Source: Inquilinus sp. Marseille-Q2685 (GTDB lineage Bacteria > Pseudomonadota > Alphaproteobacteria > DSM-16000 > Inquilinaceae). From it: a stretch of DNA of 64,000 nucleotides. The notes beneath the pieces are model-generated. The model was not told the origin of the DNA and did no database searches. It saw nothing but the letters and a program-made list of their open reading frames with translations. The DNA lies in the NCBI RefSeq assembly GCF_916619195.1, contig NZ_CAKAKL010000002.1:1180001-1244000 (forward strand), written 5' to 3'. Positions within the stretch are counted from its first letter, which is position 1, and each line of letters starts with the position of its first letter. Positions 45,676 through 57,561 of the stretch are shown one piece after another. A program made the translations under genes and the position numbers.

Positions 45676-47169
45676 TCACCGGCTGATGTCGATGGTCACG
45701 GTCTTCAGATCCGACATCTCCAGCAGCGTGTGGCGGCCGCCGGTGCGGCCGATGCCGCTGCTGGTCCCCGCCGCTCCGCCGGCCGGGATGTGCGTCTCCC
45801 AATAGGGGCTCATCTCGTTGACGTTGACGATGCCGACCTTCAGCGCCTCGGCCCAGCGGAAGGCGTGGCGGATGGTCTGGGTGAACACCGCGGCGGACAG
45901 GCCGAGCCGGCTCTTCGTCACGATGCGGTGCGCCTCCTCCTCGTCGCGGAAGCGCAGCACCGGCACCACCGGGCCGAAGGTCTCGTCGACGTTCAAGAGG
46001 CTGTCGGGCGACAGGTCGGTGATCACGGTCGGCTGATAGTGCAGCCGCGTCGCCAGGCCCTCGGCGCGGCCGCCGCCGAACAGGATCGAGGCGCCGCGCT
46101 GCCGGGCGTCGGCCAGATGGGCGTCGACCTTCTGCGCATTCGGCTCGTTGTTCAGCGGGCCCATGGTGGTGGCGGGGTCGAACGGGTCGCCCATCCGCAC
46201 CGCCCGGGCCGCCGCGACCAGCTTCTCGACGAAGGCGTCATGCACCGCATCGGCCACCAGGATGCGCTCGGTCGAGGTGCAGATCTGGCCGGCATTGGCG
46301 AAGCAGCCGGCCGCCGCCCGCGCCGCGGCGGTGTCGAGATCGGCATCGGCCAGGACGATGGTCGGGCCATTGCCGCCCAGCTCCACCATCAGCGGCTTGC
46401 CGGCGCCGCGGGACGCGATGATCCGCCCGGTCTCCGAGCTGCCGGTGAAGGCCACGGCGTCGGTGCCGGGATTGGACACCACCTCGTCGCCGACCTCCGG
46501 CCCATCGCCGATCACGAGGTTGACGACGCCGTCCGGCACGCCGGCCTCGATCAGGCACTCCATCAGCTTCTCGGCGATAATCGAGGTGGTCGGCGCCGGC
46601 ACCCAGACCATGGCGTTGCCGGTGGCCAGGCCGGGGGCGAGGTAGTAGATCGACGGCAGCGCCAGCGGGAAATTCCAGGGCGTGACGATGCCGAACACCC
46701 CCTTGGGCTGCAGGAAGCTGAAGGCGCGCTTGTTGCGGTCCTCGACCGGGAAGCACGCCGTCTCCAGCCATTTGATCTGCTCGCCGGCATTGCGGAAGGC
46801 GGCGACCGAGGCGCCGGCCTCGCCCAGCGCCTCGGCGTGGTAGGGCTTGCCCTGCTCGAGGCACAGGGTGCGGGCCAGCGCCTCCTTCCGGCTCTCGATC
46901 ACGTCGGCGACGGCGAAACACAGCTTCGCCCGCTCCCACACCGACAGGCCGGCGATCTTCGGCTTGGCCGCATTGGCCGCGGCGATCGCCCGCTGCGCGT
47001 CGGCGCGGGTACCGAGCGGAACGAAGCCCACCACCGCGCCGGTGGCCGGGCTGGTGACCTCCAGGAACTCGCCGGAGCTACCCTCCTCCCACCGCCCGCC
47101 GATGCGCATGCGGCTGACCGGGGCGCCGGACGGCGCGGTGGTGACCTTCAGGCCCTTGATCGTCTTCAT
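45676..47169 (-). CDS. NAD(P)-dependent aldehyde dehydrogenase
   Basis: A 497-residue ALDH-superfamily enzyme, normal length. The catalytic glutamate is in LMVELGGNGP and the catalytic cysteine in NAGQICTSTERI. The cofactor-binding FTGSSETGR and TPWNFPLALP are also visible. It should oxidise an aldehyde intermediate to the acid in the cytoplasm. It is the last gene of an eight-gene minus-strand operon running from 55678. Confidence 0.92.
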   Translation of the reverse strand: MKTIKGLKVTTAPSGAPVSRMRIGGRWEEGSSGEFLEVTSPATGAVVGFVPLGTRADAQRAIAAANAAKPKIAGLSVWERAKLCFAVADVIESRKEALARTLCLEQGKPYHAEALGEAGASVAAFRNAGEQIKWLETACFPVEDRNKRAFSFLQPKGVFGIVTPWNFPLALPSIYYLAPGLATGNAMVWVPAPTTSIIAEKLMECLIEAGVPDGVVNLVIGDGPEVGDEVVSNPGTDAVAFTGSSETGRIIASRGAGKPLMVELGGNGPTIVLADADLDTAAARAAAGCFANAGQICTSTERILVADAVHDAFVEKLVAAARAVRMGDPFDPATTMGPLNNEPNAQKVDAHLADARQRGASILFGGGRAEGLATRLHYQPTVITDLSPDSLLNVDETFGPVVPVLRFRDEEEAHRIVTKSRLGLSAAVFTQTIRHAFRWAEALKVGIVNVNEMSPYWETHIPAGGAAGTSSGIGRTGGRHTLLEMSDLKTVTIDISR

Positions 47170-47196
47170 CGGGTTCGTCTCGGTTGGAGGGGAGGG

Positions 47197-47979
47197 TCAG
47201 GCCTTGGCGAAGCCGTCGCGGAGGCGCAGCACCGCCTCCAGCGAACGGGTCACGGCGGCCTCGTAGAGCTTCGCCCCGGCCTCCGAGGTGGCATCGGAAG
47301 GCCGGCCGATCACCCCGGTCGGATTGATCTCCTCGAAGCCGCGCCAGACCGTGATCGGGCTGGGGGAGTAGAGATGCGGATCGGGCCAGCAGGAGGGCGT
47401 GCCGCCGGCCGGGATCGCCTCCGCCCGGGCCGAGCCCGGGAACAGGTGCAGCATCAGCGAGGTCTCCAGCGCGCAGGCATGGCCGCAGCCCTGGTCGGCG
47501 TCCGGCAGGATCGCCGCCGCGTCCTCGCGGATCAGGTCGAAATAGGAGAAGGCGGCGCTGCGCACGCCGTCGGCGCCCAGCTCCGACACCGCCACCTGCA
47601 GCGCGCCGCGGTTGCCGCCATGGCCGTTCAGCACGATCGGAAAGAAGCCGTCGCGGGCCAGGGACCGGCAGACATCGACCACCACGGCGATGAAGGTCGA
47701 CGGCCGCAGGCTGATCGTGCCCGGGAAGGCCAGGTGATGGGCCGAGGAGCCGTAGGAGATCGGCTCCGCCACCCGGATCGACGGGTCGCGGCCGGCGACG
47801 CCCAGTGCCACCGCGGTCGCCAGCCAGATATCGACGCCGGTGGCGAGGTGCGGGCCGTGCTGCTCGACCGCGCCGGTCGGCACCAGCACGGCGCCGCGGG
47901 CCTTGCCGAATTCGCCGAGCTCCGGCGACGGGCTCCAGGCCAGGCGGCCGGGGCCGGGAGCGAAGGGGGGCGAGGTCAT
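47197..47979 (-). CDS. Creatininase-family amidohydrolase
   Basis: A 260-residue member of the creatininase/mycofactocin-MftE family. Metal-ligand motifs are PTGAVEQHGPHL, SSAHHLAFPGTISL and NGHGGNRGAL, in the usual order. The family hydrolyses cyclic or linear amides. It overlaps the upstream permease gene by ATGA and precedes the ALDH gene by 27 bp. True creatinine degradation is unlikely because no creatinase or sarcosine oxidase accompanies it; a lactam or N-acyl intermediate is a better guess. Confidence 0.85.
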   Translation of the reverse strand: MTSPPFAPGPGRLAWSPSPELGEFGKARGAVLVPTGAVEQHGPHLATGVDIWLATAVALGVAGRDPSIRVAEPISYGSSAHHLAFPGTISLRPSTFIAVVVDVCRSLARDGFFPIVLNGHGGNRGALQVAVSELGADGVRSAAFSYFDLIREDAAAILPDADQGCGHACALETSLMLHLFPGSARAEAIPAGGTPSCWPDPHLYSPSPITVWRGFEEINPTGVIGRPSDATSEAGAKLYEAAVTRSLEAVLRLRDGFAKA

Positions 47980-48950
47980 CCGATACGTCCTTCATCGAGG
48001 CGCAGGCGCAGCATCCGGATCCCGGCATCGGCGATCAGCGCCAGGACGATGATCGCGCCCTTGAACAGATCGATGCTGGAGGGGTCCACGCCGAAAACGC
48101 GCAGGGCATTGGTCAGGAGGCTGACGATCACGGCGCCGATCACGACGCCGGCGACCGTGCCGCGGCCGCCGAAGATGCTGGTGCCGCCCAGCACCGCGGC
48201 GGCGATGGCGTCGAGCAGCAGCGGCGTGCCGCCGAGATTGGGGGTGACGACCGGCACCCGGCTGATCATCAGCACCGCGGTCAGGAAGGTGAAGATGGCG
48301 GCGACGACATAGGTCAGCAGCTGCTGCCGCGGCAGCGGCACGCCGGCCAGCTGCGCCGCGGCGGGGTCGGAGCCGATGGCGTAGGTGCGCAGGCCGAAGC
48401 GGGTCCAGCGCATCAGTGCCCAGGCGCCGATCGCGATCAGCCCGACCAGCAGCACGGAGTTCGGCACCCCGGCGGTCTGCCCGACGCCGATGTCCTTCAG
48501 GGTCGGGCTCTTCAGGATCAGCACGCCCTTCTGCGCCACCCACAAAGTCGCCCCCTGCACCGCCACCATGGTGGCGAGGGTGACGACGAAGGGCGGCACG
48601 CGGAGATAGCCAACCAGGAGGCCGTTCAGCAGGCCCAGGAGGGCCATGGTGGCGAGGCCGGCCAGGAGAGCCAAAGCCAGCGGGTCGCCCGCATCCAGCC
48701 GCCCGGCCATCACCACGCTGCAGAAGGCGACCGCCACCCCGGCCGAGAGGTCGATGCCCCCGGTCAGCAGCACCAAGAAGGCGCCGAGCCCGAGCAGCGC
48801 CACCGGCGTGGCCTGGGCCAGCACGTTGCGCAGGCTGTCGGGCGTCACCACCCGCGCATCGATCAGGCCGAACGCCGCCACCAGCAGGACCAGCAGCAGC
48901 AGCGGAGCGAGGTCGAGGGCGCGGCGGAGCCAGGGATGGCGGATATCCAT
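47976..48950 (-). CDS. Ribose-type ABC importer permease (RbsC-like), third system
   Basis: A 324-residue CUT2 permease with typical LLTGGIDLSAGVAVAF, GSDPAAAQLAGVPL and GGTSIFGGRGTVAGV segments. The ATG at 48950 is used; the frame extends upstream only as overlap with the dehydrogenase gene. This is the second, free-standing permease of the system; the first is fused to the ATPase at 49980-52553. It overlaps the creatininase gene by four bases. Confidence 0.92.
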   Translation of the reverse strand: MDIRHPWLRRALDLAPLLLLVLLVAAFGLIDARVVTPDSLRNVLAQATPVALLGLGAFLVLLTGGIDLSAGVAVAFCSVVMAGRLDAGDPLALALLAGLATMALLGLLNGLLVGYLRVPPFVVTLATMVAVQGATLWVAQKGVLILKSPTLKDIGVGQTAGVPNSVLLVGLIAIGAWALMRWTRFGLRTYAIGSDPAAAQLAGVPLPRQQLLTYVVAAIFTFLTAVLMISRVPVVTPNLGGTPLLLDAIAAAVLGGTSIFGGRGTVAGVVIGAVIVSLLTNALRVFGVDPSSIDLFKGAIIVLALIADAGIRMLRLRLDEGRIG

Positions 48951-48963
48951 CGGACCGCTCCGG

Positions 48964-49979
48964 TCAGCCGCGCCAGTCGGCGACCGCCTCGGGCTGGCCG
49001 CTGGCGACGCTGCGCCGGATGGCGTCGTTGACCGCGACGGCGCGCAGCGCCTCGGGCAGCGAGATGACGAAGGGCTTGTCTTCGCGCACCGCCTGCACGA
49101 AGTGGCGCAGCTCCTCGTACAGGTCGCCCATGATCCGGCCGTTGACGGTCGGCCAGTGCAGCCCGTCCGGCAAGCTCCAGGCGCCGCTCGACAGCACCCT
49201 GAGGCCGTGGTCGCGGACATCGAGATCGACCACGCCCTTGGTGCCGATCACCTCGGTCCGGGCCCAGATCCCGGTCGGGATGTCGCTCGGCAGCGACCAG
49301 CCGAAATAGAGCTGGCCGACCATGCCGTTCGACATCTCGCAGGTGGTGAAGATCGCGTCCTCGGACCGGACGCCGAGGCTCGGCATCAGCTTGGACACCG
49401 CGCGGGAATAGACCCGGGTGACGTCGGCGCCGCTGATCCATTGCAGCGCGTCGACATCGTGCACGCCGAGATAGAAGCAGACGCTGGAGGAGCCGTTCAT
49501 GCGGGTGCCGATGTCGCGCACGGTGAACCGGCCGGAGCTGGCGTGGATCGGGTCGCCGATCTTGCCGGCCCGCACCGCCTCCGCCGCCTGAGCGTAGCGC
49601 GGGTCGAAGCGCAGGATATGGGCCACCAGCAGGCGGCCACCGCCCTTCTTCTCCGCCGCCGCCATGGCCTGCGCCGCCTCCAGCGTGTGCGCCATCGGCT
49701 TCTCGACCAGCACCGGCTTGCCGGCCTCCAGCAAGGCGCAGGTGACGTCCTGGTGCAACGTGTCCGGCAGCGCCACGACATAGGCGTCGGCGGCATCGGC
49801 GGCCAGCGCCGCATCGATGTCGGCGAAATGCCGGGCGCCGTACTGGTCGGCCGTCTTGCGTCCGAGCTCCGCCGACAGGTCGACGACCGCCGACAGGGTC
49901 GCCGTCTCCAGCCCGGCGATCGCCTGGGCGTGGAACTGCCCCATGAAGCCGGCGCCGACGATGGCCAATCTCATCCTGC

Positions 49980-49983
<4 letters not shown>
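48964..49983 (-). CDS. Gfo/Idh/MocA-family oxidoreductase
   Basis: A 339-residue NAD(P)-dependent dehydrogenase. The Rossmann motif is LAIVGAGFMGQFHAQAI at the N terminus. EKPMAHTLEAA carries the family lysine, and GVHDVDALQWI the catalytic-region histidine. Members act on sugars, inositols and some amino-acid derivatives. Its start overlaps the end of the permease/ATPase fusion gene by four bases, placing it in the same operon. Confidence 0.9.
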
Positions 49984-52553
<2,570 letters not shown>

Positions 52554-52582
52554 GGCCCGCTCCCTGCCCTTCGCCTCTCCGG

Positions 52583-53605
52583 TCACTGGCCCACGGTCAT
52601 GGCGGAGGTGGGCTGCTGCGGCCCCAGCTGCTCGGTATAGGCCTTCGCCGCCTTGGTCGCCGCCTCCGGCGTGATGTGCTCGACCTTCAGCCCCTTGCCG
52701 GCCAGCGCCTGGGCGGTGGCGTCGGAGCTGACGAAATAGGTCGGCATGTACAGGTCCTTGGGCATGCTCTCGCCCTTGGCCAGCCGCGCCGCGACGGCAA
52801 TGTTCCAGTAGCCGACGCGATAGGCGCCGGTCAGGACGTCCATCACCATCGACCCGTCCTCGAGCAGCGGGTGCATCTCCTCGTCGCCGTCATAGCCGGC
52901 ATAGAGCAGCTTGCGGTCCATCGCCTGGGCCACGGCGCTGGCGGCGAGGCACATGGAGTCCGAGATGCAGCCGATCGCCTTCAGCTCGGGATAGGTGGTC
53001 AGCCAGGTCTGGGCCGCGTCGGTGGCCTTGGCCGAATCCCAACCGGTGGGCTGGATGCCGACCAGCTTGATGTTCGGGAATTCCTTGGCCAGCGTCTCGG
53101 TGAAGGCCTTCTCGCGGGTGTCGGAGACGAAGTTGCCGCGGGTGCCGACCAGCAGCGCGACCTCGCCCTCGCCGCCCAGGGTCGTGCCGAGGGCGCGGGC
53201 CACCATCGACATGTTCTCCTGGTCCGGATAGAGGGTCGAGGTGTTCCAGCCGCCCTCGACCTTGTTGCCCATGGTGATGACCGGGATCTTGGCGGCCTCG
53301 GCCTTCTTGATCACCGGCAGCAGGGCGTTCTTGTCCAGCGGGTCGACCAGGATCGCGTCGACCTTCTGGTTGATGAAGTTCTCGATGATGGCGACCTGCT
53401 TCTCCAGGCTGCCCTCGGCGCTCTGCCAGGTCGCCTGGACGCCGTAGTCCTTGGCGGCGGTGTCGCCCGCCTCCTTCATCCGCACGAAGAAGGAGTTCTG
53501 CAGGTCGATGGCGGCGAGGCCGAGCACCGGCTCGGCGGCGGATGCGAGGCCCGACAGGGCCAGGACCGCGGTGAGGGCCACGCCCGACAGCACATGCTTG
53601 ATCAT
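52583..53605 (-). CDS. Ribose-type ABC importer, solute-binding protein, third system
   Basis: A 340-residue periplasmic binding protein with a Sec signal peptide (MIKHVLSGVALTAVLALS, cleavage near ASA-A). The mature part has VDAILVDPLDKNALLPV and IPVITMGNKVEGGW, typical of ribose-binding-like proteins. It lies between the ammonia-lyase-like gene and the permease/ATPase fusion. Ligand unknown; the enzymes in the operon suggest a nitrogenous or acylated compound more than a simple sugar. Confidence 0.9.
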   Translation of the reverse strand: MIKHVLSGVALTAVLALSGLASAAEPVLGLAAIDLQNSFFVRMKEAGDTAAKDYGVQATWQSAEGSLEKQVAIIENFINQKVDAILVDPLDKNALLPVIKKAEAAKIPVITMGNKVEGGWNTSTLYPDQENMSMVARALGTTLGGEGEVALLVGTRGNFVSDTREKAFTETLAKEFPNIKLVGIQPTGWDSAKATDAAQTWLTTYPELKAIGCISDSMCLAASAVAQAMDRKLLYAGYDGDEEMHPLLEDGSMVMDVLTGAYRVGYWNIAVAARLAKGESMPKDLYMPTYFVSSDATAQALAGKGLKVEHITPEAATKAAKAYTEQLGPQQPTSAMTVGQ

Positions 53606-53678
53606 GGTTCTCGTCCTCTCCTGTGAAGCCTCGGTTGCGCTGTTCTTGTTGGGAGGGCTTTGCCTCCGGGCCCCGCGT

Positions 53679-54620
53679 TCAGGCGCCAAGGCCGTCCGTT
53701 CCGGCGCCGCAGACCAGGCCGCAAACGACGTCGCCGTCGCGCGGCACCACCCGGCCGGATTGCAGCGCCGCGACCGAGGCGGCGCCGCTGAGATCGGCGG
53801 CGAGGCCGAGCTCGAACCACAGCCACTTCGCCGCCCGCTCCATGTCCCGGTCCTCGATCAGCACCACCTCGTCGACGGTGCTGCGGATGATGTCGAAGAT
53901 GCGCGGATCGGTGCGGCCGCAGGCCATGGTCGGCACCGCCGTCGTGACGGCGTCGAGCGTCACCACCCGCCCCGCGTCCAGGCTGGCGCGCAGGGTCGGG
54001 GAGCCGACGGGCTCGATGCCGACGATCCGGGCCTTCGGATAGGTGGCGCGGATCGCCGTCGCCATGCCGGCGGCCAGGCCGCCGCCGCCGATCGCGATCA
54101 GGAACAGGCTGGCCTCCGGCAGGTCCTCGGCGATCTCCAGCGCCACCGTGCCCTGCCCCGCCACCACCTCGGGATCGGCGAAGGGGTGGAAATAGACGGC
54201 GCCGGTGTCCTCGGCGAAAGCGCAGGCGGCGCGGTCGGACTCGTCCCACACCGTGCCTTCGATCCGGACCTCGGCGCCCCACCCGGCCAGCTTGGCGCGC
54301 TTGGCCGGGGACGCGTTGGCGGGCAGGAAGACGGTGGTCGTCACCCGGGCGAGATGCCCGGCGCGGGCCACGGCGAGGCCGTGATTGCCGCCCGAGGCGG
54401 TGACGATGCCGCGGGCCAGCGCCGTCGGGTCGGCGGCCAAGAGCCGGTTGGTCGCCCCGCGCGCCTTGAAGGAGCCGGTGACCTGCAGGCATTCGAGCTT
54501 CAGCCACAGCGGCGCCGCCGCCGGCGCCTCGAGCAGTTGGTCGGCCCTGATCAGCGGCGTCCGCCGGACATGGCCGCGGATCCGGTCGGCCGCGGTCGTG
54601 ATGTCTCCGAAGCCGATCAT
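53679..54620 (-). CDS. PLP-dependent threonine-dehydratase-like enzyme (EutB-like)
   Basis: A 313-residue fold-type II PLP enzyme. The cofactor lysine is in VTGSFKARGATN, the phosphate-binding loop is IGGGGLAAG, and SGGNHG is also present. No regulatory ACT domain is attached, so it is the catabolic, short form. Pairing with the next gene (a DoeB/EutE-like deacylase) resembles the eutB-eutE pair of ectoine-utilisation loci. It probably removes ammonia from a hydroxy- or diamino-acid intermediate. Its ATG overlaps the stop of that gene by four bases. Confidence 0.85.
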   Translation of the reverse strand: MIGFGDITTAADRIRGHVRRTPLIRADQLLEAPAAAPLWLKLECLQVTGSFKARGATNRLLAADPTALARGIVTASGGNHGLAVARAGHLARVTTTVFLPANASPAKRAKLAGWGAEVRIEGTVWDESDRAACAFAEDTGAVYFHPFADPEVVAGQGTVALEIAEDLPEASLFLIAIGGGGLAAGMATAIRATYPKARIVGIEPVGSPTLRASLDAGRVVTLDAVTTAVPTMACGRTDPRIFDIIRSTVDEVVLIEDRDMERAAKWLWFELGLAADLSGAASVAALQSGRVVPRDGDVVCGLVCGAGTDGLGA

Positions 54621-55678
54621 CCGAGGCTCCCGCGATAGGGCGAGGCGACGACCAGGCAGCAATTGCCGGGCCGCACCCGGCCGGGCTGGCGGCGGGCGTA
54701 GACGATGCCGTCGGCGCCGTAGCGCAGCTCGACCGGCGTGCGCCCGGGATCGTGCAGGAAATGGATCCGCCCGGCCGGCTGCCCGGCCCGCACCTCCGCG
54801 CCGTTGCGGTGATACGGCTCGAACACCCCGTCATCGCCGGCGAGGACGTAGGAGGAGGCGCCTGCCACCTCATAGACCTCGGGCTCCGGCTGGCGCGGCG
54901 TGGCGAAGGACGGGTCGAGCACGCCGAAATGGGCCAGAACGCTGCGCACGCCGCGCCGGCAGAGAGCCAGCGCGTCGAGCGACACGGTGCCCGCCCCCGC
55001 CATCTCGGTGCCGACCACGGTCAGCCCGGCGGCGACGGCGGCGGCGGTTGCGGTGCGCGGCTCGCCCAGATTGTCGACCACGACGGTGATCGGCGCGCCG
55101 AAGGCCAGCACTGCGTCGATGTTGCGCCGCAGATGCGCCGGGTCGGCCGCCGGCTCGACGATCGCGCTGGGCAGGATATCGAGCGAAGAGCCGCCGGAAT
55201 GGAGGTCGAGGAAGGCGTCGCCCAGGGGCAGCAGCACATCCTGCACATAGGCCGAGATCTGCCGGGTGATGGTGCCGGCCGGGTCGCCCGGGAAGGTGCG
55301 GTTGAAGTTCAGCCCGTCGACCGGCGAGGTGCGCTTGCCGGCCACCACCGCCGGCAGGTTGATCGCCGGGATCAGGATCAGCCGGCCCTGGATCGTGCCG
55401 GGGTCGAGGTCGCGGATGATCTCGCCGAGGGTGATCGGCCCCTCGTATTCGTCGCCGTGGTTGCCGCCCTCGAGGATCACGGTCGGGCCGGTGCCGTTGG
55501 CGATCACCGCCAGCGGGATGCGCACCGTGCCCCAGGCGTCGTCGTCCGGCGATTGCGGGATATGGAAGAATCCCACCTGCCGGCCCGGCTTGTCGAAGTC
55601 GATATCGGTGAACGCCGTGCTGCGGCGCGCGGTCGGCCCGCCCCTGGATCCCACCGCCACGGTCTCGATGCTTTCCAC
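54617..55678 (-). CDS. Succinylglutamate-desuccinylase/aspartoacylase-family deacylase (DoeB/EutE-like)
   Basis: A 353-residue zinc hydrolase. Metal ligands are visible in EGGNHGDEYEGP and in LDLHSGGSS, with NFNRTFPGD between them. Layout and length fit N-alpha-acetyl-diaminobutyrate deacetylase (DoeB/EutE) and aspartoacylase-like proteins, which release an acyl group from an N-acyl amino acid. It is the first gene of the operon, divergent from an IclR regulator. No ectoine hydrolase (DoeA/EutD) is present, so the substrate need not be an ectoine product. Confidence 0.82.
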   Translation of the reverse strand: MESIETVAVGSRGGPTARRSTAFTDIDFDKPGRQVGFFHIPQSPDDDAWGTVRIPLAVIANGTGPTVILEGGNHGDEYEGPITLGEIIRDLDPGTIQGRLILIPAINLPAVVAGKRTSPVDGLNFNRTFPGDPAGTITRQISAYVQDVLLPLGDAFLDLHSGGSSLDILPSAIVEPAADPAHLRRNIDAVLAFGAPITVVVDNLGEPRTATAAAVAAGLTVVGTEMAGAGTVSLDALALCRRGVRSVLAHFGVLDPSFATPRQPEPEVYEVAGASSYVLAGDDGVFEPYHRNGAEVRAGQPAGRIHFLHDPGRTPVELRYGADGIVYARRQPGRVRPGNCCLVVASPYRGSLG

Positions 55679-55741
55679 CGTGAATGCCTCCCCTGCGGCT
55701 GTCGTCGCCGCCGTGGAGAAACGCTAGAGTTGTTTCATTGG

Positions 55742-55755
55742 TGATGTCAACATCA
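55742..55755. promoter_or_regulatory. Candidate IclR operator in divergent promoter
   Basis: TGATGT-CA-ACATCA is an inverted repeat with 6-bp arms, next to the AT-rich sequence CATATATAAAA. It sits 64 bp before the deacylase gene and 71 bp before the IclR gene, between the two divergent starts. Its position makes it the likely site through which the IclR protein controls the 45.7-55.7 kb operon. Confidence 0.6.
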
Positions 55756-55825
55756 TATATAAAACACTCATCGGAACGCCGGCGGCGGCGGTACAGTCCG
55801 GCCCGGAATCGCTTGGGGGTTGAAC

Positions 55826-56590
55826 GTGACGGAGAAGAAGGCGGGCTATTCGGCGCCGGCGCTGGAGAAGGGCCTGGACATCCTGGAGTTGCTGGCCAGC
55901 CGTGACGAGCCGCTGTCGCTGACCCGCATCGCCGACGAGTTGGGCCGGTCGAAGAGCGAGATCTTCCGCATGGTGATGGTGCTGCTGGAGCGGGACTACC
56001 TGGCCCGCGACCCGGCCACTGACGACCTGACCCTGACCAACCGGCTGTTCTCGCTGGGCTTGCGCACGCCGCGCGTGCGCAACCTGGTGACCGAGGCGGT
56101 GCCGGTGATGAACGCGCTGGCCGCAGAGACCGGCCATTCCGCCCATCTGGTGGTGCTGTATCGCGGCCGGACGGTCGTGCTGGCCTCGGTCTCCGGCGAG
56201 CCGGACATCAGCTTCACCCTCAATCTCGGCTTCAACCGCCCGGCGGTGGACGCCACCTCGGGCCAGGTGATCGTCGCCTTCCAGTCGCCGGAGGTGCAGC
56301 AGCGGCTGATCCGCGAGAGCCTGCCCCAGGCGCAGGGCCGGGTGACGGAGGAGGAGCTGCGGGCGTCCCTGGACGGCATCCGCAGCCGCGGCTTCGAGCT
56401 GCACGAGAGCCGCGATTTCGTCGGCCTGACCGACATCTGCTGCCCGATCCTGGACCGCAGCGGCCATGCGGTGGCCAGCATGATCATCACCTGCATCAAG
56501 CGCCACGGCCAGGAGGTCCGGCTGATGGACACGCTCGACGCCCTGAAGCGCGCCTGCGCCCAGATCAGCCAGGCCGCCGTCCGGATGTGA
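55826..56590 (+). CDS. IclR-family transcriptional regulator
   Basis: A 254-residue regulator. The N-terminal winged helix (about 10-70) has LEKGLDILELLASRDEPLSL and the ELGRSKSEIFRMV recognition region. The effector domain (about 85-250) includes ATSGQVIVAF and the late DICCPILDRSGH. The GTG at 55826 is preferred because a run of five G (55815-55819) lies about 7 bp upstream; a TTG at 55820 abuts that run. It is divergent from the eight-gene importer/catabolic operon and probably controls it. Confidence 0.88.
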   Translation: MTEKKAGYSAPALEKGLDILELLASRDEPLSLTRIADELGRSKSEIFRMVMVLLERDYLARDPATDDLTLTNRLFSLGLRTPRVRNLVTEAVPVMNALAAETGHSAHLVVLYRGRTVVLASVSGEPDISFTLNLGFNRPAVDATSGQVIVAFQSPEVQQRLIRESLPQAQGRVTEEELRASLDGIRSRGFELHESRDFVGLTDICCPILDRSGHAVASMIITCIKRHGQEVRLMDTLDALKRACAQISQAAVRM

Positions 56591-56930
56591 ACGCCGTCGG
56601 CTGCGCGAGCCGGCGTCCGGCCGTCGCCTCAGATCACGGTCGGCGCATCGACGCATGCGCCTTCCGACACGGCGCAGCCTGTCCGGTGCACCCTCGCCCC
56701 GGGCCGGATATCGGTCAGATCCTAGCCGTCCGGCTAGAAGCTCCTGGCCATGGGGCGTGCCGCACCGCGTCCTTCGACCGGTCGACGCAGGATCGGTGCC
56801 TCCAATAGCCTTCGCTCGCTGGGATCGATGGCCCGGAGGGGACCGGGACAGGACGTGCCGTGGGGCCAGAGGCCTCGAGGATTCTCCGAATGCATCGATC
56901 CACCCGTCGCCCCAAATCGTAGAGAGGATC
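56591..56930. other. Intergenic stretch without a convincing gene
   Basis: This 340-bp gap after the IclR gene contains a small inverted repeat CTAGCCG-TC-CGGCTAG (56722-56737), which could be a weak terminator stem or a binding site. Short open frames exist but have shadow-like Arg/Ser/Pro-rich composition. GAGAGGA just before 56931 is the ribosome-binding site of the next gene. Confidence 0.5.
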
Positions 56931-57482
56931 ATGCGGATCGGTATCGTGGTCATGTTCGCCGCTCTGGCGGCAGCGCAAACGTCGCTGGCGGCGGAATTCC
57001 GGCTGAGCAGCCCGGACATGACCGACGGCGGCACCGTGGCCGAGACCTTCGTGCTGGATGGTTTCGGCTGCGCCGGCGGCAACGCATCGCCGGCGCTGGC
57101 CTGGTCCGGCGCGCCGGCCGGAACGAAGAGCTTCGTCGTCACCGTCTACGACCCGGATGCGCCGACCGGCAGCGGCTGGTGGCACTGGGTGGTGACGGAC
57201 ATCCCGGCGACCGTCACGGCGCTGCCGCGCGGCGCCGGCCGCCCGGCCGGAACGGAGCTCCCCGCCGGCGCGATGCAGGGCCGGACCGATTTCGGCACCC
57301 TCTCCTATGGCGGCCCGTGCCCGCCCCGAGGCGACGCACCGCACCGCTACGTCTTCACCGTCCACGCGCTGCCGGTGGCCCATCTGCCGGTCGATCCGCA
57401 GGTCTCCGCGGCCATGGTCGGCCTTGCCCTGCATGGCACCGAGATCGGCAGCGCCAGCCTGGTCGCCCGATACGGGCACTAG
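56931..57482 (+). CDS. YbhB/YbcL-family (PEBP-like) exported protein
   Basis: A 183-residue phosphatidylethanolamine-binding-protein-like protein. The N terminus is a Sec signal peptide (MRIGIVVMFAALAAAQ, cleavage near LAA-E). The core includes GNASPALAWSGAP, VYDPDAPTGSGWWHWVV and YGGPCPPRGDAPHRYVF, the hallmark of YbhB/YbcL proteins. It probably resides in the periplasm; the biochemical role of the family is poorly defined. A following SDR gene lies 79 bp downstream. Confidence 0.9.
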   Translation: MRIGIVVMFAALAAAQTSLAAEFRLSSPDMTDGGTVAETFVLDGFGCAGGNASPALAWSGAPAGTKSFVVTVYDPDAPTGSGWWHWVVTDIPATVTALPRGAGRPAGTELPAGAMQGRTDFGTLSYGGPCPPRGDAPHRYVFTVHALPVAHLPVDPQVSAAMVGLALHGTEIGSASLVARYGH

Positions 57483-57561
57483 GAATCCAACACGACCGTC
57501 TCCGGCACCACCGGCTTCGACCGGTGGCTCGCCAATCTCCCTCACCGCTGAAGAAGCCATC

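Noticed and set aside
47197-47979. Calling the hydrolase a true creatininase in a creatinine pathway
   Set aside because: No creatinase, sarcosine oxidase or related genes accompany it. The family includes many other amide hydrolases.
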